Origin: Pseudomonadota bacterium
GTDB taxonomy: Bacteria > Pseudomonadota > Gammaproteobacteria > Enterobacterales > Enterobacteriaceae
Length of the DNA: 64,000 nucleotides
Assembly: GCA_018261615.1 (NCBI GenBank)
Contig: JAGTSE010000020.1
Coordinates: 62,001 to 126,000, forward strand
Reading direction: 5' to 3'
Under the pieces are notes generated by a model, which worked only from the letters and a program-made list of their open reading frames with translations, made no database searches and was not told where the DNA came from. Every line of letters begins with the position of its first letter. The first letter of the stretch is position 1. The translations under genes were made by a program, and so were the position numbers. Shown one piece after another: positions 10,069-19,707 of the stretch.

Positions 10069-10209
10069 TTATGTTGCTGTTAAAATGGTTAGGATGACAG
10101 CCGTTTTTGACACTGTCGGGTTCAGAGGGAAAGTGCCCACGACCAAGCTAATGATGTTGTTGACGTTGATGGAAAGTGCATCAAGAACGCAATTACGTAC
10201 TTTAGTCAT
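10069..10209 (-). CDS. yjjY: YjjY, conserved 46-residue small protein antisense to the arcA leader
   Basis: A 46-codon ORF from MTKVRNCVLDALSINVNNII to VSKTAVILTILTAT. It has the same length and nearly the same sequence as the E. coli yjjY product as I recall it. Function is unknown. It lies entirely within the arcA 5' leader region on the opposite strand. The second half is moderately hydrophobic. No strong ribosome binding site is visible before ATG 10209, so translation is uncertain. Confidence 0.7.
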   Translation of the reverse strand: MTKVRNCVLDALSINVNNIISLVVGTFPLNPTVSKTAVILTILTAT

Positions 10210-10303
10210 GGTATGCCGTCATGTTAATTTTCGACATGCACCAGGCTGGTCAGGGACTTTTGTACTTCCTGTTTCGATTTAGTTGGCAATTTAGGTAGCA
10301 AAC

Positions 10304-11020
10304 ATGCAGACCCCGCACATTCTTATTGTTGAAGACGAGTTGGTAACACGCAACACGTTAAAAAGCATTTTCGAAGCAGAAGGCTACGATGTCTTTGAAG
10401 CGACTGATGGCGCTGAAATGCATCAGATTCTTGCTGAAAATGATATCAACCTGGTGATTATGGATATTAACCTGCCAGGTAAAAATGGTCTTTTGCTGGC
10501 GCGCGAACTGCGCGAGCAGGCAGACGTAGCACTGATGTTCCTGACTGGTCGTGATAACGAAGTCGATAAGATTTTGGGCCTCGAAATTGGTGCCGACGAC
10601 TACATCACGAAGCCGTTCAACCCACGTGAACTGACTATCCGCGCCCGCAATCTGCTGTCCCGCACCATGAACCTGGGCACAGTCAGCGAAGAACGCCGCA
10701 GCGTTGACAGCTACAAGTTCAACGGGTGGGAACTGGATATCAACAGCCGCTCACTGGTCAGCCCAAACGGCGAACAGTATAAGCTGCCGCGCAGTGAATT
10801 CCGCGCGATGCTGCACTTCTGCGAAAATCCGGGTAAAATCCAGTCCCGTGCCGAACTGTTGAAAAAAATGACCGGCCGCGAGCTGAAACCGCATGACCGC
10901 ACCGTGGACGTGACGATTCGCCGCATTCGCAAACATTTTGAATCCACGCCAGACACGCCGGAAATCATCGCCACCATTCATGGCGAAGGTTACCGTTTCT
11001 GCGGCGATCTGCAGGAATAA
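10304..11020 (+). CDS. arcA: Aerobic respiration control response regulator ArcA
   Basis: 238 residues. ArcA is the OmpR-family regulator phosphorylated by ArcB that represses aerobic respiratory genes under reducing conditions. The receiver domain covers 1-120 with the phospho-acceptor D54 in [13 protein letters not shown] and the lysine of [12 protein letters not shown] winged-helix DNA-binding domain follows from about 135, ending [13 protein letters not shown]. It has a long leader containing an FNR box and antisense yjjY. It is followed by a strong terminator and convergent creA, without creBCD in between. Confidence 0.98.
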   Translation: MQTPHILIVEDELVTRNTLKSIFEAEGYDVFEATDGAEMHQILAENDINLVIMDINLPGKNGLLLARELREQADVALMFLTGRDNEVDKILGLEIGADDYITKPFNPRELTIRARNLLSRTMNLGTVSEERRSVDSYKFNGWELDINSRSLVSPNGEQYKLPRSEFRAMLHFCENPGKIQSRAELLKKMTGRELKPHDRTVDVTIRRIRKHFESTPDTPEIIATIHGEGYRFCGDLQE

Positions 11021-11032
11021 GCGAAAATTGAT

Positions 11033-11063
11033 AAAAAAAGCGGCGCTCAGGCGCCGCTTTTTG
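11033..11063. terminator. arcA/creA bidirectional terminator
   Basis: AAAGCGGCGC and its complement GCGCCGCTTT flank a short TCAG loop, with A-runs before and T-runs after. This serves both arcA on the plus strand and creA on the minus strand. Confidence 0.9.
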
Positions 11064-11070
11064 ATTTCTG

Positions 11071-11544
11071 CTATTTGCTCCACGGAATGATAGGAACTGC
11101 ACTTAAAGCATTCTTCGGCGAACCTTCAACGACTTTGTCGGAGTAGGCTAAATATGCCAAAGTGTTACGTTTTGCGTCATAGAAACGCACTACCTGCAAT
11201 TTTTTAAATACCAGCGAAGTCCGTTTCTGGAAGACCACATCGCCCTGCGCCTTACCGTTTTTAATTTTATCGCTCAGTTCAACCGGCCCAACCTGCTGGC
11301 AAGAAATGGCGGCATCCGAAGTATCCTCCGCCAATCCCAGTCCGCCCTTGATACCGCCGGTTTTCGCCCGGCTGATATAACAGGTCACGTTTTTAACATC
11401 CGGGTCGTCAAACGCCTCAACTACAATTTTGTGATCCGGGCCAAACATTTTAAAGACCGTATCCACAGAACCAATCTGTTCCGCATGGGCTGAACTCCAC
11501 GCCACCAACATCAATGCAGGAATGCATAACTTCGTGTATTTCAT
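11071..11544 (-). CDS. creA: Periplasmic/exported protein CreA
   Basis: 157 residues beginning [21 protein letters not shown], a cleavable signal peptide, followed by the conserved [19 protein letters not shown]. Two cysteines (CYISRAK and ISCQQVG) could form a disulfide. The biochemical role of CreA is not established. An upstream in-frame ATG at 11577 is rejected because MKY gives the signal peptide. In E. coli creA leads creBCD; here those genes are absent on the arcA side. Confidence 0.95.
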   Translation of the reverse strand: MKYTKLCIPALMLVAWSSAHAEQIGSVDTVFKMFGPDHKIVVEAFDDPDVKNVTCYISRAKTGGIKGGLGLAEDTSDAAISCQQVGPVELSDKIKNGKAQGDVVFQKRTSLVFKKLQVVRFYDAKRNTLAYLAYSDKVVEGSPKNALSAVPIIPWSK

Positions 11545-11759
11545 ATTGTTACCATTTTTGAATATTACCTTTAGCAACTATTCAGTTTTCAAATGAGAAA
11601 CTGTTTGCAGATCACCACTTTACAAAATTTATGATGAAAATCAGTCACAATGCGAATTTGTGCATAAAAAAAACACCGAATGCTAAAGCCTTAAAAACCC
11701 GCTATTATCCGTCCCCTGGTATCAGGTGTTCATCGCTGTATTAAGGAAGAGGATATTGT

Positions 11760-12632
11760 ATGGATCAGGCTGGGATCATTCGGGACCTACTCGCCTGGCT
11801 GGAAGGCCATCTGGATCAGCCGCTCTCATTAGATAATGTGGCGGCAAAAGCGGGCTATTCCAAGTGGCATTTGCAACGGATGTTCAAAGACGTCACCGGC
11901 CATGCCATTGGTGCTTACATCCGCGCTCGTCGCCTGTCAAAATCCGCAGTCGCATTACGGCTTACCGCCCGTCCTATTCTTGATATTGCACTACAGTATC
12001 GTTTCGATTCACAGCAAACGTTCACCCGGGCTTTCAAAAAACAGTTTACCGTCACGCCTGCGCTCTATCGTCGTTCACCGGACTGGAGCGCCTTTGGTAT
12101 CCGCCCGCCGCTGCGTCTTGGCAAGTTTACCTTGCCCAAGCATGAATTTGTAACGCTGCCGCAGATGCACCTGATCGGCACAACGCAGAGCTACACCTGC
12201 TCGCTGGAGGAGATCTCTGATTTCCGTAACCAAATGCGCATCCAGTTCTGGCGTGAATTTTTAAGCAATTCGCCGACGCTTCCTCAGGAGTTGTACGGGC
12301 TGCACGAACCGCGCCCCAGCCTCGAGAAAGACGATGAACAGGAGGTGTTTTACACTACGGCGCTGACACCGGAAATGGCGAATGGCTATTTGAGCAATGC
12401 ACAGCGGGTATTACTGGAGGGCGGCGATTACGTGGCCTTCTCTTTTGAAGGCTCCCCGGACGAATTACAGGACTTTATTCTGACCGTTTATGGCACATGC
12501 ATGCCGATACTCAACCTTACGCGCCGCAAAGGTCAGGATATTGAGCATTTCTACCCGCAGCCTGACGACTCACGCGACCGTGAGCCGCCGTTACATATTC
12601 GCTGCGAATATCTGGTACCAATCCGCCGTTAA
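11760..12632 (+). CDS. rob: Right origin-binding protein Rob (AraC/XylS regulator)
   Basis: 290 residues. The N-terminal AraC-type double helix-turn-helix (residues 1-105) includes AAKAGYSKWHLQRMFKDVTG. The C-terminal GyrI-like ligand-binding domain spans about 120-290. Rob activates marbox promoters for antibiotic, solvent and superoxide tolerance. It starts after an AAGGAAGAGG ribosome binding site. It lies divergent from creA and overlaps convergent gpmB by four bases. Confidence 0.96.
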   Translation: MDQAGIIRDLLAWLEGHLDQPLSLDNVAAKAGYSKWHLQRMFKDVTGHAIGAYIRARRLSKSAVALRLTARPILDIALQYRFDSQQTFTRAFKKQFTVTPALYRRSPDWSAFGIRPPLRLGKFTLPKHEFVTLPQMHLIGTTQSYTCSLEEISDFRNQMRIQFWREFLSNSPTLPQELYGLHEPRPSLEKDDEQEVFYTTALTPEMANGYLSNAQRVLLEGGDYVAFSFEGSPDELQDFILTVYGTCMPILNLTRRKGQDIEHFYPQPDDSRDREPPLHIRCEYLVPIRR

Positions 12633-13276
12633 CGCTGTAATTCATCCAGCGCAGGAGCGTCGAGATGCGAAACGTCGCCTGCGGTTTCCACCACCCAGCC
12701 GGATGCCAACCACGGGCTGTGCTGGTAATCGATGCGGGAGATGGAGCAGTTGCGCAGACGCAGACGGCGTTCTGCATAAGCCGGAAGCCCAAGAATGGTA
12801 CTCACCAAGCAGCCCAGCGCCATACCGTGACTGATCAGCATCGGACGGCTTCCTTCCGGTAGCTCCAGACAAGTAGCCAGCGCAGCGTGCATACGATCGC
12901 TCAGCTCCTGCATCGACTCACCGTCAGGAATACGGCCATCAGCCGTGCCATTCACTAACTGGCAACGCCAGCTCTCTTCTTCTTCCGTCAGGGAATCGAT
13001 ATGACGGCATTCGAGCACGCCCATATCCAGCTCGCGTAGACGCGGCTCAAGCGAAATCTCGCAACCGCAGGCATCAGCGATGATCTCAGCCGTGCGACGG
13101 GTACGCCCCAGATCGCTGGCAATAATATGGGTGATGCCCAGCGCTTTCGCGCGTTCAGCCACCTGCCACGCCTGCGTTTCCCCTTTGTCGGTTAACGGAC
13201 TGTCTGACTGGCCTTGAATACGACGCTCGGCGTTCCACTGCGTTTCACCGTGGCGAACAAGGTATACCTGTAACAT
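12629..13276 (-). CDS. gpmB: Histidine phosphatase-family protein GpmB (YtjC)
   Basis: 215 residues. The phosphohistidine motif is LVRHGETQWNAERRIQG at residues 5-21, and the second catalytic histidine is in ISHGMALGC near 150. Named as a phosphoglycerate mutase homologue, but the family is mainly phosphatases and the physiological substrate is uncertain. It overlaps the rob stop by four bases on the opposite strand. Confidence 0.95.
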   Translation of the reverse strand: MLQVYLVRHGETQWNAERRIQGQSDSPLTDKGETQAWQVAERAKALGITHIIASDLGRTRRTAEIIADACGCEISLEPRLRELDMGVLECRHIDSLTEEEESWRCQLVNGTADGRIPDGESMQELSDRMHAALATCLELPEGSRPMLISHGMALGCLVSTILGLPAYAERRLRLRNCSISRIDYQHSPWLASGWVVETAGDVSHLDAPALDELQR

Positions 13277-13375
13277 GCTTTTTTATCCATTATACTGCGA
13301 TGAATTTATTATCTGAGGAAGGCCTCTGTCCGGGATAAAGAACGCGTCTCGTTTCGGACAAGCCAATTATAGATT

Positions 13376-13891
13376 ATGCACCATGTTGTCTCAGCTACCA
13401 CAAATCCCGCGAAAATTCGGGCTATTCTGCACGCTTTTAACGAGATCTTCGGCGAAGGATCCTGCCATATAGAATCGGTCTCCGTCGATAGCGGCGTGCC
13501 TGAACAACCGTTTGGCAGTCAGGAAACGCGGGCTGGCGCACGTAATCGCGTTAACAATGCCCGCAAGCTGCGGCCTGACGCCGATTTCTGGGTTGCCATT
13601 GAAGCAGGGATTGATGAAGGCAGTACGTTTAGCTGGGTAGTCATCGAAAACCCAGAAATGCAGGGCGAAGCGCGCTCAGCCACGCTGCCGCTGCCAGAGA
13701 TTATTTTGCAGAGAGTGCGCGCCGGTGAAGCGCTCGGACCGGTGATGTCACACGACACCGGCATTGATGAAATTGGCCGTAAAGAGGGAGCGATTGGTGT
13801 TTTCACTGCCGGTAAACTCACCCGCGAGAGCGTTTACCATCAGGCGGTAATTCTGGCGCTAAGCCCATTTCATAACGCGGTTTACCGCTGA
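13376..13891 (+). CDS. yjjX: Inosine/xanthosine triphosphatase YjjX
   Basis: 171 residues, starting [21 protein letters not shown]. It hydrolyses non-canonical nucleoside triphosphates such as ITP and XTP, cleansing the pool. The conserved stretches [16 protein letters not shown] and [10 protein letters not shown] are present, as is [20 protein letters not shown]. The gene is divergent from gpmB and its 3' end overlaps the trpR 3' end by ten bases. Confidence 0.95.
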   Translation: MHHVVSATTNPAKIRAILHAFNEIFGEGSCHIESVSVDSGVPEQPFGSQETRAGARNRVNNARKLRPDADFWVAIEAGIDEGSTFSWVVIENPEMQGEARSATLPLPEIILQRVRAGEALGPVMSHDTGIDEIGRKEGAIGVFTAGKLTRESVYHQAVILALSPFHNAVYR

Positions 13892-14211
13892 TCGTTCAGC
13901 AGCGTCTGCTCCAGCCACAGGCGCAAATCGGCAGGTGCCGCTTTCAGGCTGTTTGAGCCGCGGGTAATAGTCGCAATACCCGCGCCCAGTTCGCTTTTCA
14001 GCTCGCGCTGGCTCATCTCGCCGCGCAACAACTCTTCGATAATTCGCACCCGCGTCCCCAACGACTCGCGCTCATCCGGCGTAAGCATCAAATTAAGCAA
14101 CGGAAGATGCAGATCCTTTTCATATGACTGCCTGACCAACTCGACAAAGCGTCGCCACTCCTGGTCGCGCTGTTCGGCCATTGCTGCTGAATAAGGAGAT
14201 TGCTGAGTCAT
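13882..14211 (-). CDS. trpR: trp operon repressor TrpR
   Basis: 109 residues from [19 protein letters not shown]. The helix-turn-helix is in [22 protein letters not shown] near residues 67-88. With bound tryptophan it represses trp, aroH, mtr and its own gene. The frame stays open 25 codons upstream through a hairpin and the operator, but MTQQ matches the E. coli start and has an upstream AAGGAGA-like context in the message. The autoregulatory operator lies at 14265-14286. Confidence 0.97.
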   Translation of the reverse strand: MTQQSPYSAAMAEQRDQEWRRFVELVRQSYEKDLHLPLLNLMLTPDERESLGTRVRIIEELLRGEMSQRELKSELGAGIATITRGSNSLKAAPADLRLWLEQTLLNDQR

Positions 14212-14231
14212 AGTTTTCCGCCATTCGTTGG

Positions 14232-14261
14232 TTTCGGAAGCCTCTGGACAGGCTTCCGAAA
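14232..14261 (-). other. 12-bp perfect hairpin in the trpR 5' leader
   Basis: TTTCGGAAGCCT and its exact complement AGGCTTCCGAAA flank a 6-nt loop. It lies between the trp operator and the trpR start codon and so would be in the trpR leader RNA. It could also be the terminator for slt read-through upstream. Only two Ts or so follow in the transcribed direction, so termination would be weak. Confidence 0.75.
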
Positions 14262-14264
14262 AGA

Positions 14265-14286
14265 GTGTACTCGTTAAAGAGTACAC
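14265..14286. promoter_or_regulatory. TrpR operator upstream of trpR
   Basis: An 8-bp perfect inverted repeat GTGTACTC / GAGTACAC surrounds the 6-bp centre GTTAAA. The GTACT...AGTAC half-sites are those of TrpR operators, and the position matches trpR autoregulation in E. coli. Confidence 0.92.
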
Positions 14287-14308
14287 AGCATAGCATAAAC
14301 CTTAGAAA

Positions 14309-16249
14309 TCAGTAACGGCGCTGCCATTCGGCGTCAGTAAAGATGACCGGTTTGCCACCATCAAGGAAATAACGGTAGTAAGCATCGTAAGTGAGGACGT
14401 TTTTCACGTAGCTGCGGGTTTCCGAGAACGGAATACTCTCCACAAACGCCACTACATCCAGTTTTCCGGCGCTGTTGTTCAACCAGCTACGAACCCTGCC
14501 CGGCCCGGCGTTATACGCCGCTGAGGAGAAAATCCTGTTGTTGCCGAACTGCTGATAAACATATTGCAGGTAGCTGGTGCCAATGTTGATGTTGGTTTCC
14601 GGATCGAAAAGCTGGCTGGCATTGCGATAACTGGCAATGTTAAACACCTTCACTGTATGGGTGGCGGTGCCGGGCATAATCTGCATTAACCCACTCGCGC
14701 CGACCGGTGAACGCGCCGTTGGATTCCACGCGCTCTCCTGACGGGAAATCGCCATCGCATAGCTCTGGCTAATGACTTTACCGTTGGTGTAACGCGCATA
14801 CAAATCGCGGTAGGCCAGTGGGAATCGCTCTTCAAGATGATCCCACAATTTACCGGCAATAGTGGACTGCACGCTGAGATCCCACCAGTGCTGGTTGAAG
14901 GCATAGCGCGCCAGTTGCGCCTGCTGTTGCTGCGGGCGGCTGGTGACCAGATTAGCCCATTCACTGCGGGCGGTATTATCCAGCCCCCAGTACATCAATT
15001 CGCGCACCCGAGCCATTTCAGCGCCCTGAACCAACGCCGGATCGGGGTTACCTTGCACTTTATCAATATGAAGTTGGTAATCTTCCCCTAAGCGCTGTGC
15101 TGCCGCCATCGGATAAAAGCCGCGCTGCTGCATCAACGCATGCAGGATCGATTTGGCCTCTTCATCACGGCCGCGCTCCAGCAACAAATCAGCCTGCCAG
15201 TAACGCCACTCATCTTTCTCTTTCGCCTCCATCGGCAAACGGGAAAGCCAGGTATTCAGGCCGCGACGATCGCCAGCGCCGATCGCCATCCGCACCCGCC
15301 GCTCCAGAAGCGATGTGGATTGCGAGCGCATCACCGCATCATCGCGCCAACGCGCCTGTTCGCTGGTGACGTCATTCCCCATCAAACGCCAGGCGACAAT
15401 ATCACGCAGCGTCTGAATTTGATCCTCCGTCAGTTGCTGCGCCTGCGCCAGCGAAGGGATCAGCAAACGGGCATTTTCCACATCCTGCCGGGCAACGCTT
15501 TCAAACGCTTCCGCCGCCATTTGCCGGGTGAAGTCGGTCGCGCCGGTGGTAGTGGCAAACGTCATGACGCTGTTGGGATTGTTGGCAAGGTTAATGATGG
15601 CCTGAGAGATAGTTTGATAATCAGCGGGCATCTGCCCGGCCAGCAGCGTCACCAGTTGCGTATTACCGGCTTTCATGGCCAGCCGGATGCGTTCAAGAAA
15701 TGTCAGCGGATCCTGCTTTCCGGAAGCGCGCCAGGCACCAAACAACCGGTCACAGGCATTCGGTTGGCTTTTACCGCTCAACCAGAGATCTTTTGCTCCC
15801 GCCCAAGCCTCATCTGCCTGCCCGGTATTCCACTTGGCGAAATAGTAGTTACATTGCGCTTCGGTTGTGGCGGGTTTCTCCGGGCTAAAAGCCAGCAACC
15901 CGCGCCAGTCTTCACGCCGTGCCAGTTCGTTAACAAAACGGGATTTCAGCGTGCGTGCTGGCGGCAGCGTCGGGTTCTGCTGCACGAAGTTAGTCACCGT
16001 GATGGCCGGTTGATTCATCAGATCGTCAGTAATCTGGCGATATTGCAAATAGGGATACAGCGGATAATCAGTCAGCGTGGGCAGAAGTTGCTGCACGACA
16101 TCCATTTGCTTGTTATCCCATGCGTTTTTGATCTGCGCATAACGGTTACGTTGTTCATCCAGTGAATCTGCGCGCGCCATATTGCTGAGGGACAGCAAAC
16201 AAACGCAGGCCGCCGCAAATCGCCAGGCGGCATGTTTAGCTCTCTGCAC
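14309..16249 (-). CDS. slt: Soluble lytic murein transglycosylase Slt70
   Basis: 646 residues with a signal peptide ending near SLSNMARA. A long superhelical U/L domain precedes the C-terminal goose-lysozyme-like SLT domain. The catalytic glutamate is in RQESAWNPTARSPVGASGLM near residue 505, with AAYNAGPGRVRSWL following. It cleaves peptidoglycan glycan strands to 1,6-anhydromuropeptides in the periplasm. The start codon is GTG at 16249 after AGGAAAGAG, as in E. coli. It is divergent from ettA. Confidence 0.96.
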   Translation of the reverse strand: MQRAKHAAWRFAAACVCLLSLSNMARADSLDEQRNRYAQIKNAWDNKQMDVVQQLLPTLTDYPLYPYLQYRQITDDLMNQPAITVTNFVQQNPTLPPARTLKSRFVNELARREDWRGLLAFSPEKPATTEAQCNYYFAKWNTGQADEAWAGAKDLWLSGKSQPNACDRLFGAWRASGKQDPLTFLERIRLAMKAGNTQLVTLLAGQMPADYQTISQAIINLANNPNSVMTFATTTGATDFTRQMAAEAFESVARQDVENARLLIPSLAQAQQLTEDQIQTLRDIVAWRLMGNDVTSEQARWRDDAVMRSQSTSLLERRVRMAIGAGDRRGLNTWLSRLPMEAKEKDEWRYWQADLLLERGRDEEAKSILHALMQQRGFYPMAAAQRLGEDYQLHIDKVQGNPDPALVQGAEMARVRELMYWGLDNTARSEWANLVTSRPQQQQAQLARYAFNQHWWDLSVQSTIAGKLWDHLEERFPLAYRDLYARYTNGKVISQSYAMAISRQESAWNPTARSPVGASGLMQIMPGTATHTVKVFNIASYRNASQLFDPETNINIGTSYLQYVYQQFGNNRIFSSAAYNAGPGRVRSWLNNSAGKLDVVAFVESIPFSETRSYVKNVLTYDAYYRYFLDGGKPVIFTDAEWQRRY

Positions 16250-16463
16250 AGCTCTTTCCTCTTTCTGTCACGTTATTGGCAGCCTCATGCCGCATAATGA
16301 GTTAATGCTAACCGGGCATGCCGCTACGCGCCATGTTCTGCACACTTTTTTACCTTTTTGTGGTGATTTAACAGTGTGGGCGCTGTTGGCTGGGATTAAG
16401 CGTCGAAAACCGCTACACTCCGCTGTTGAATACTACTCTCATAACAAAGAGGCGAAGTCCAAC

Positions 16464-18131
16464 GTGGCTCAATTCGTATATACCATGCATCGTGTCGGCA
16501 AAGTTGTCCCGCCGAAACGTCATATTCTGAAAAATATATCGCTAAGCTTCTTCCCGGGCGCAAAAATCGGCGTGTTGGGTCTTAACGGTGCCGGTAAATC
16601 TACCCTGCTGCGCATCATGGCCGGCATCGATACAGACATCGAAGGTGAAGCCCGCCCGCAGCCCGGCATCAAAATTGGTTATCTGCCGCAGGAACCACAA
16701 CTGAACCCGGAACATACTGTCCGTGAATCGGTTGAAGAAGCTGTTTCCGAAGTGGTTAATGCGCTGAAAGGCCTGGATGAAGTGTACGCGAAGTACGCGG
16801 AACCCGATGCGGACTTCGACAAGTTGGCCGCGCAGCAAGGTAAGTTTGAAGAGATTATCCAGGCGCACGACGGTCACAACCTGAACGTGCAACTGGAGCG
16901 TGCTGCGGATGCCCTGCGTCTGCCGGACTGGGATGCCAAAGTTGCTAACCTTTCCGGTGGTGAACGCCGCCGTGTCGCGCTGTGCCGCCTGCTGCTCGAA
17001 AAGCCGGACATGCTGCTGCTTGACGAACCAACTAACCACCTTGATGCTGAATCCGTTGCGTGGCTGGAACGCTTCCTGCACGACTTCGAAGGCACCGTGG
17101 TGGCGATCACCCACGACCGTTACTTCCTTGATAACGTCGCAGGCTGGATCCTTGAGCTAGACCGCGGCGAAGGCATTCCGTGGGAAGGCAACTACTCCTC
17201 CTGGCTGGAACAAAAAGATCAGCGTCTGGCGCAGGAAGCCTCTCAGGAAGCGGCTCGCCGTAAATCTATTGAGAAAGAGCTGGAGTGGGTTCGTCAGGGT
17301 GCGAAAGGCCGTCAGTCGAAGGGCAAAGCCCGTCTGGCGCGCTTTGAAGAACTTAACAGCACGGAATACCAGAAACGTAACGAAACCAACGAACTGTTTA
17401 TTCCGCCTGGAGCACGTCTGGGTGACAAAGTGGTTGAGGTCAGCAACCTCAGCAAATCCTACGGCGATCGCCAGTTGATTGACAATCTGTCCTTCTCCGT
17501 ACCTAAAGGCGCCATTGTCGGCATCATCGGTCCAAACGGCGCGGGTAAATCGACGCTGTTCCGTATGATGTCCGGTCAGGAGCAGCCGGATAGCGGCTCC
17601 ATTACCCTGGGTGATACCGTGAAACTTGCCTCGGTTGACCAGTTCCGTGACGCCATGGATAACAGCAAAACCGTGTGGGAAGAAGTTTCCGGCGGGCTGG
17701 ATATCATGCGTATCGGCAATACCGAAATGCCGAGCCGTGCTTATGTTGGTCGCTTTAACTTTAAAGGCACCGATCAGGGTAAACGCGTTGGCGAACTCTC
17801 CGGCGGTGAGCGCGGTCGTCTGCATCTGGCGAAGCTGCTGCAGGTAGGCGGCAACGTGCTGCTGCTCGATGAACCAACCAACGACCTGGATATCGAAACG
17901 CTACGCGCGCTGGAAAACGCCCTGCTCGAATTCCCGGGTTGCGCAATGGTTATCTCGCACGACCGCTGGTTCCTTGACCGTATCGCCACCCACATTCTGG
18001 ATTACCAGGATGAAGGTAAAGTCGAGTTCTTCGAAGGTAACTTCACCGAATACGAAGAGTATAAAAAACGGACGCTTGGTGCTGAAGCGCTGGAGCCAAA
18101 ACGTATTAAATACAAACGTATCGCTAAATAA
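16464..18131 (+). CDS. ettA: Energy-dependent translational throttle A (ABC-F ATPase)
   Basis: 555 residues starting at the GTG of VAQFVYTMHRVGKVVPPKRH, the same start and length as E. coli EttA. Two ABC domains carry Walker A motifs GLNGAGKST and GPNGAGKST, signatures LSGGERRRVALC and LSGGERGRLHLAK, and Walker B LLLDEPTNHLD and LLLDEPTNDLD. It binds the ribosomal E site and gates entry into elongation according to ATP/ADP. The frame is open far upstream, but the preceding 94 codons overlap slt and are not conserved. Confidence 0.97.
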   Translation: MAQFVYTMHRVGKVVPPKRHILKNISLSFFPGAKIGVLGLNGAGKSTLLRIMAGIDTDIEGEARPQPGIKIGYLPQEPQLNPEHTVRESVEEAVSEVVNALKGLDEVYAKYAEPDADFDKLAAQQGKFEEIIQAHDGHNLNVQLERAADALRLPDWDAKVANLSGGERRRVALCRLLLEKPDMLLLDEPTNHLDAESVAWLERFLHDFEGTVVAITHDRYFLDNVAGWILELDRGEGIPWEGNYSSWLEQKDQRLAQEASQEAARRKSIEKELEWVRQGAKGRQSKGKARLARFEELNSTEYQKRNETNELFIPPGARLGDKVVEVSNLSKSYGDRQLIDNLSFSVPKGAIVGIIGPNGAGKSTLFRMMSGQEQPDSGSITLGDTVKLASVDQFRDAMDNSKTVWEEVSGGLDIMRIGNTEMPSRAYVGRFNFKGTDQGKRVGELSGGERGRLHLAKLLQVGGNVLLLDEPTNDLDIETLRALENALLEFPGCAMVISHDRWFLDRIATHILDYQDEGKVEFFEGNFTEYEEYKKRTLGAEALEPKRIKYKRIAK

Positions 18132-18140
18132 GCATCGTCA

Positions 18141-18168
18141 AAGCGGATGGATTTCCCATCCGCTTTTT
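18141..18168 (+). terminator. ettA intrinsic terminator
   Basis: A 10-bp stem AAGCGGATGG / CCATCCGCTT with a 5-nt loop is followed by a T-run, ten bases after the ettA stop. Confidence 0.9.
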
Positions 18169-18238
18169 CCCCTTTCCCCAACACGCTTTCCCCGAAATGC
18201 GCAGAGAATTCACCGCTTACGGCGAATCATTACGTGGT

Positions 18239-18496
<258 letters not shown>

Positions 18497-19707
18497 CCGC
18501 GAATCATAATCAGCCGATTCAACGCGGACAAAATCAATATGGTTCTCCTGTAACATGGAAACCAACAAATCCTGAAACTCTTTCCGGTCAACCGAACTGC
18601 CCAGACTTCTTAAGCCATCATTCACCCACGGTGTATTATTTTCCAACAGGATTACTAAATCGAAGCGATATTCATCAATTAACGCCTGTACGAAGGGATG
18701 TTCACGCCCCTCATATTTTTTGCAAAATGCCTGCGTGGTGACAAAATCAGTATCGATAAAAGCCACTTTATTCGCATATTTCACCGCGAAATCGATATAT
18801 TGCGCATGGCCTAAAGCAATTTTATCGTAATCAGAATATTGCAGCGCAATCTCATCGCCGCCGAGATGAGAAAATACATAATCCCGTCCATATTCCCACG
18901 CGCTGGTTGTATTAAAAATATTGGCGAGTTTATTCACCAGCGTCGATTTACCGCTGGATTCACCGCCCAGAATAGCCACCGTGCGGACAAAGAACGGTTT
19001 TACTTCCGTCGGAATATAATCCCAGTAGCGGAATGGGTTTTCACGGATCTGCGAGCCGCTGATATTCATAAACGTACGCTGCGGATCCACCAGCACGGCC
19101 TCAATCCCCAAATGTTGCAGATACTGCGGCGCATCAGCCTCTTCCGAGGTGTAGATCCAGTTTGGCGTGATACCTTTCTCTGTCATAAACGCTTTGATGC
19201 CTTTACTCCAGACATCCCAGCCGTGCGGATACGGCTCCATGCCCTCTTCATTAAAAGCATGAATACGAATATTCTTCTGATATTTAAAGGTTTGCAGAAG
19301 CCAGCGTAGCCGATCGCTGACCGTCGGCTGCTGCGACATCGCGCTGTCTTCAAACAGCTCGCGATCGCGCGTTTCGTCGTAGCCGAGGAGAATGTGCAAT
19401 TCGTCAACCTGACTACAGGCGCGCTGGATCAAATAGATATGGCCGGTATGCAGCGGATAAAACTTACCGAATACCACACCAATATTTTTCTGCCGCCGGG
19501 GAAACTCAAGGTCGAGGAAGCGGTGCAACGCCTCCAGCTTTTGTGCGCTGGGGCTTTTAATCTTCGCATTCAGCAGTTGGCTTAAATAGCCTTTGGTCAT
19601 ACCGCTGGCATCTGCCACTTGTTGTAACGTGCAGCCCTTCTGGCGAATAGCGGTTTTTAAATAAGCAAATGACGACATTGTTGCCTCCTGCAAAAATCTT
19701 TAGCCAA

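Noticed and set aside
15140..16165. A 341-codon open frame antisense to slt
   Set aside because: It is a shadow of slt caused by high GC third positions; no ribosome site or family motif.
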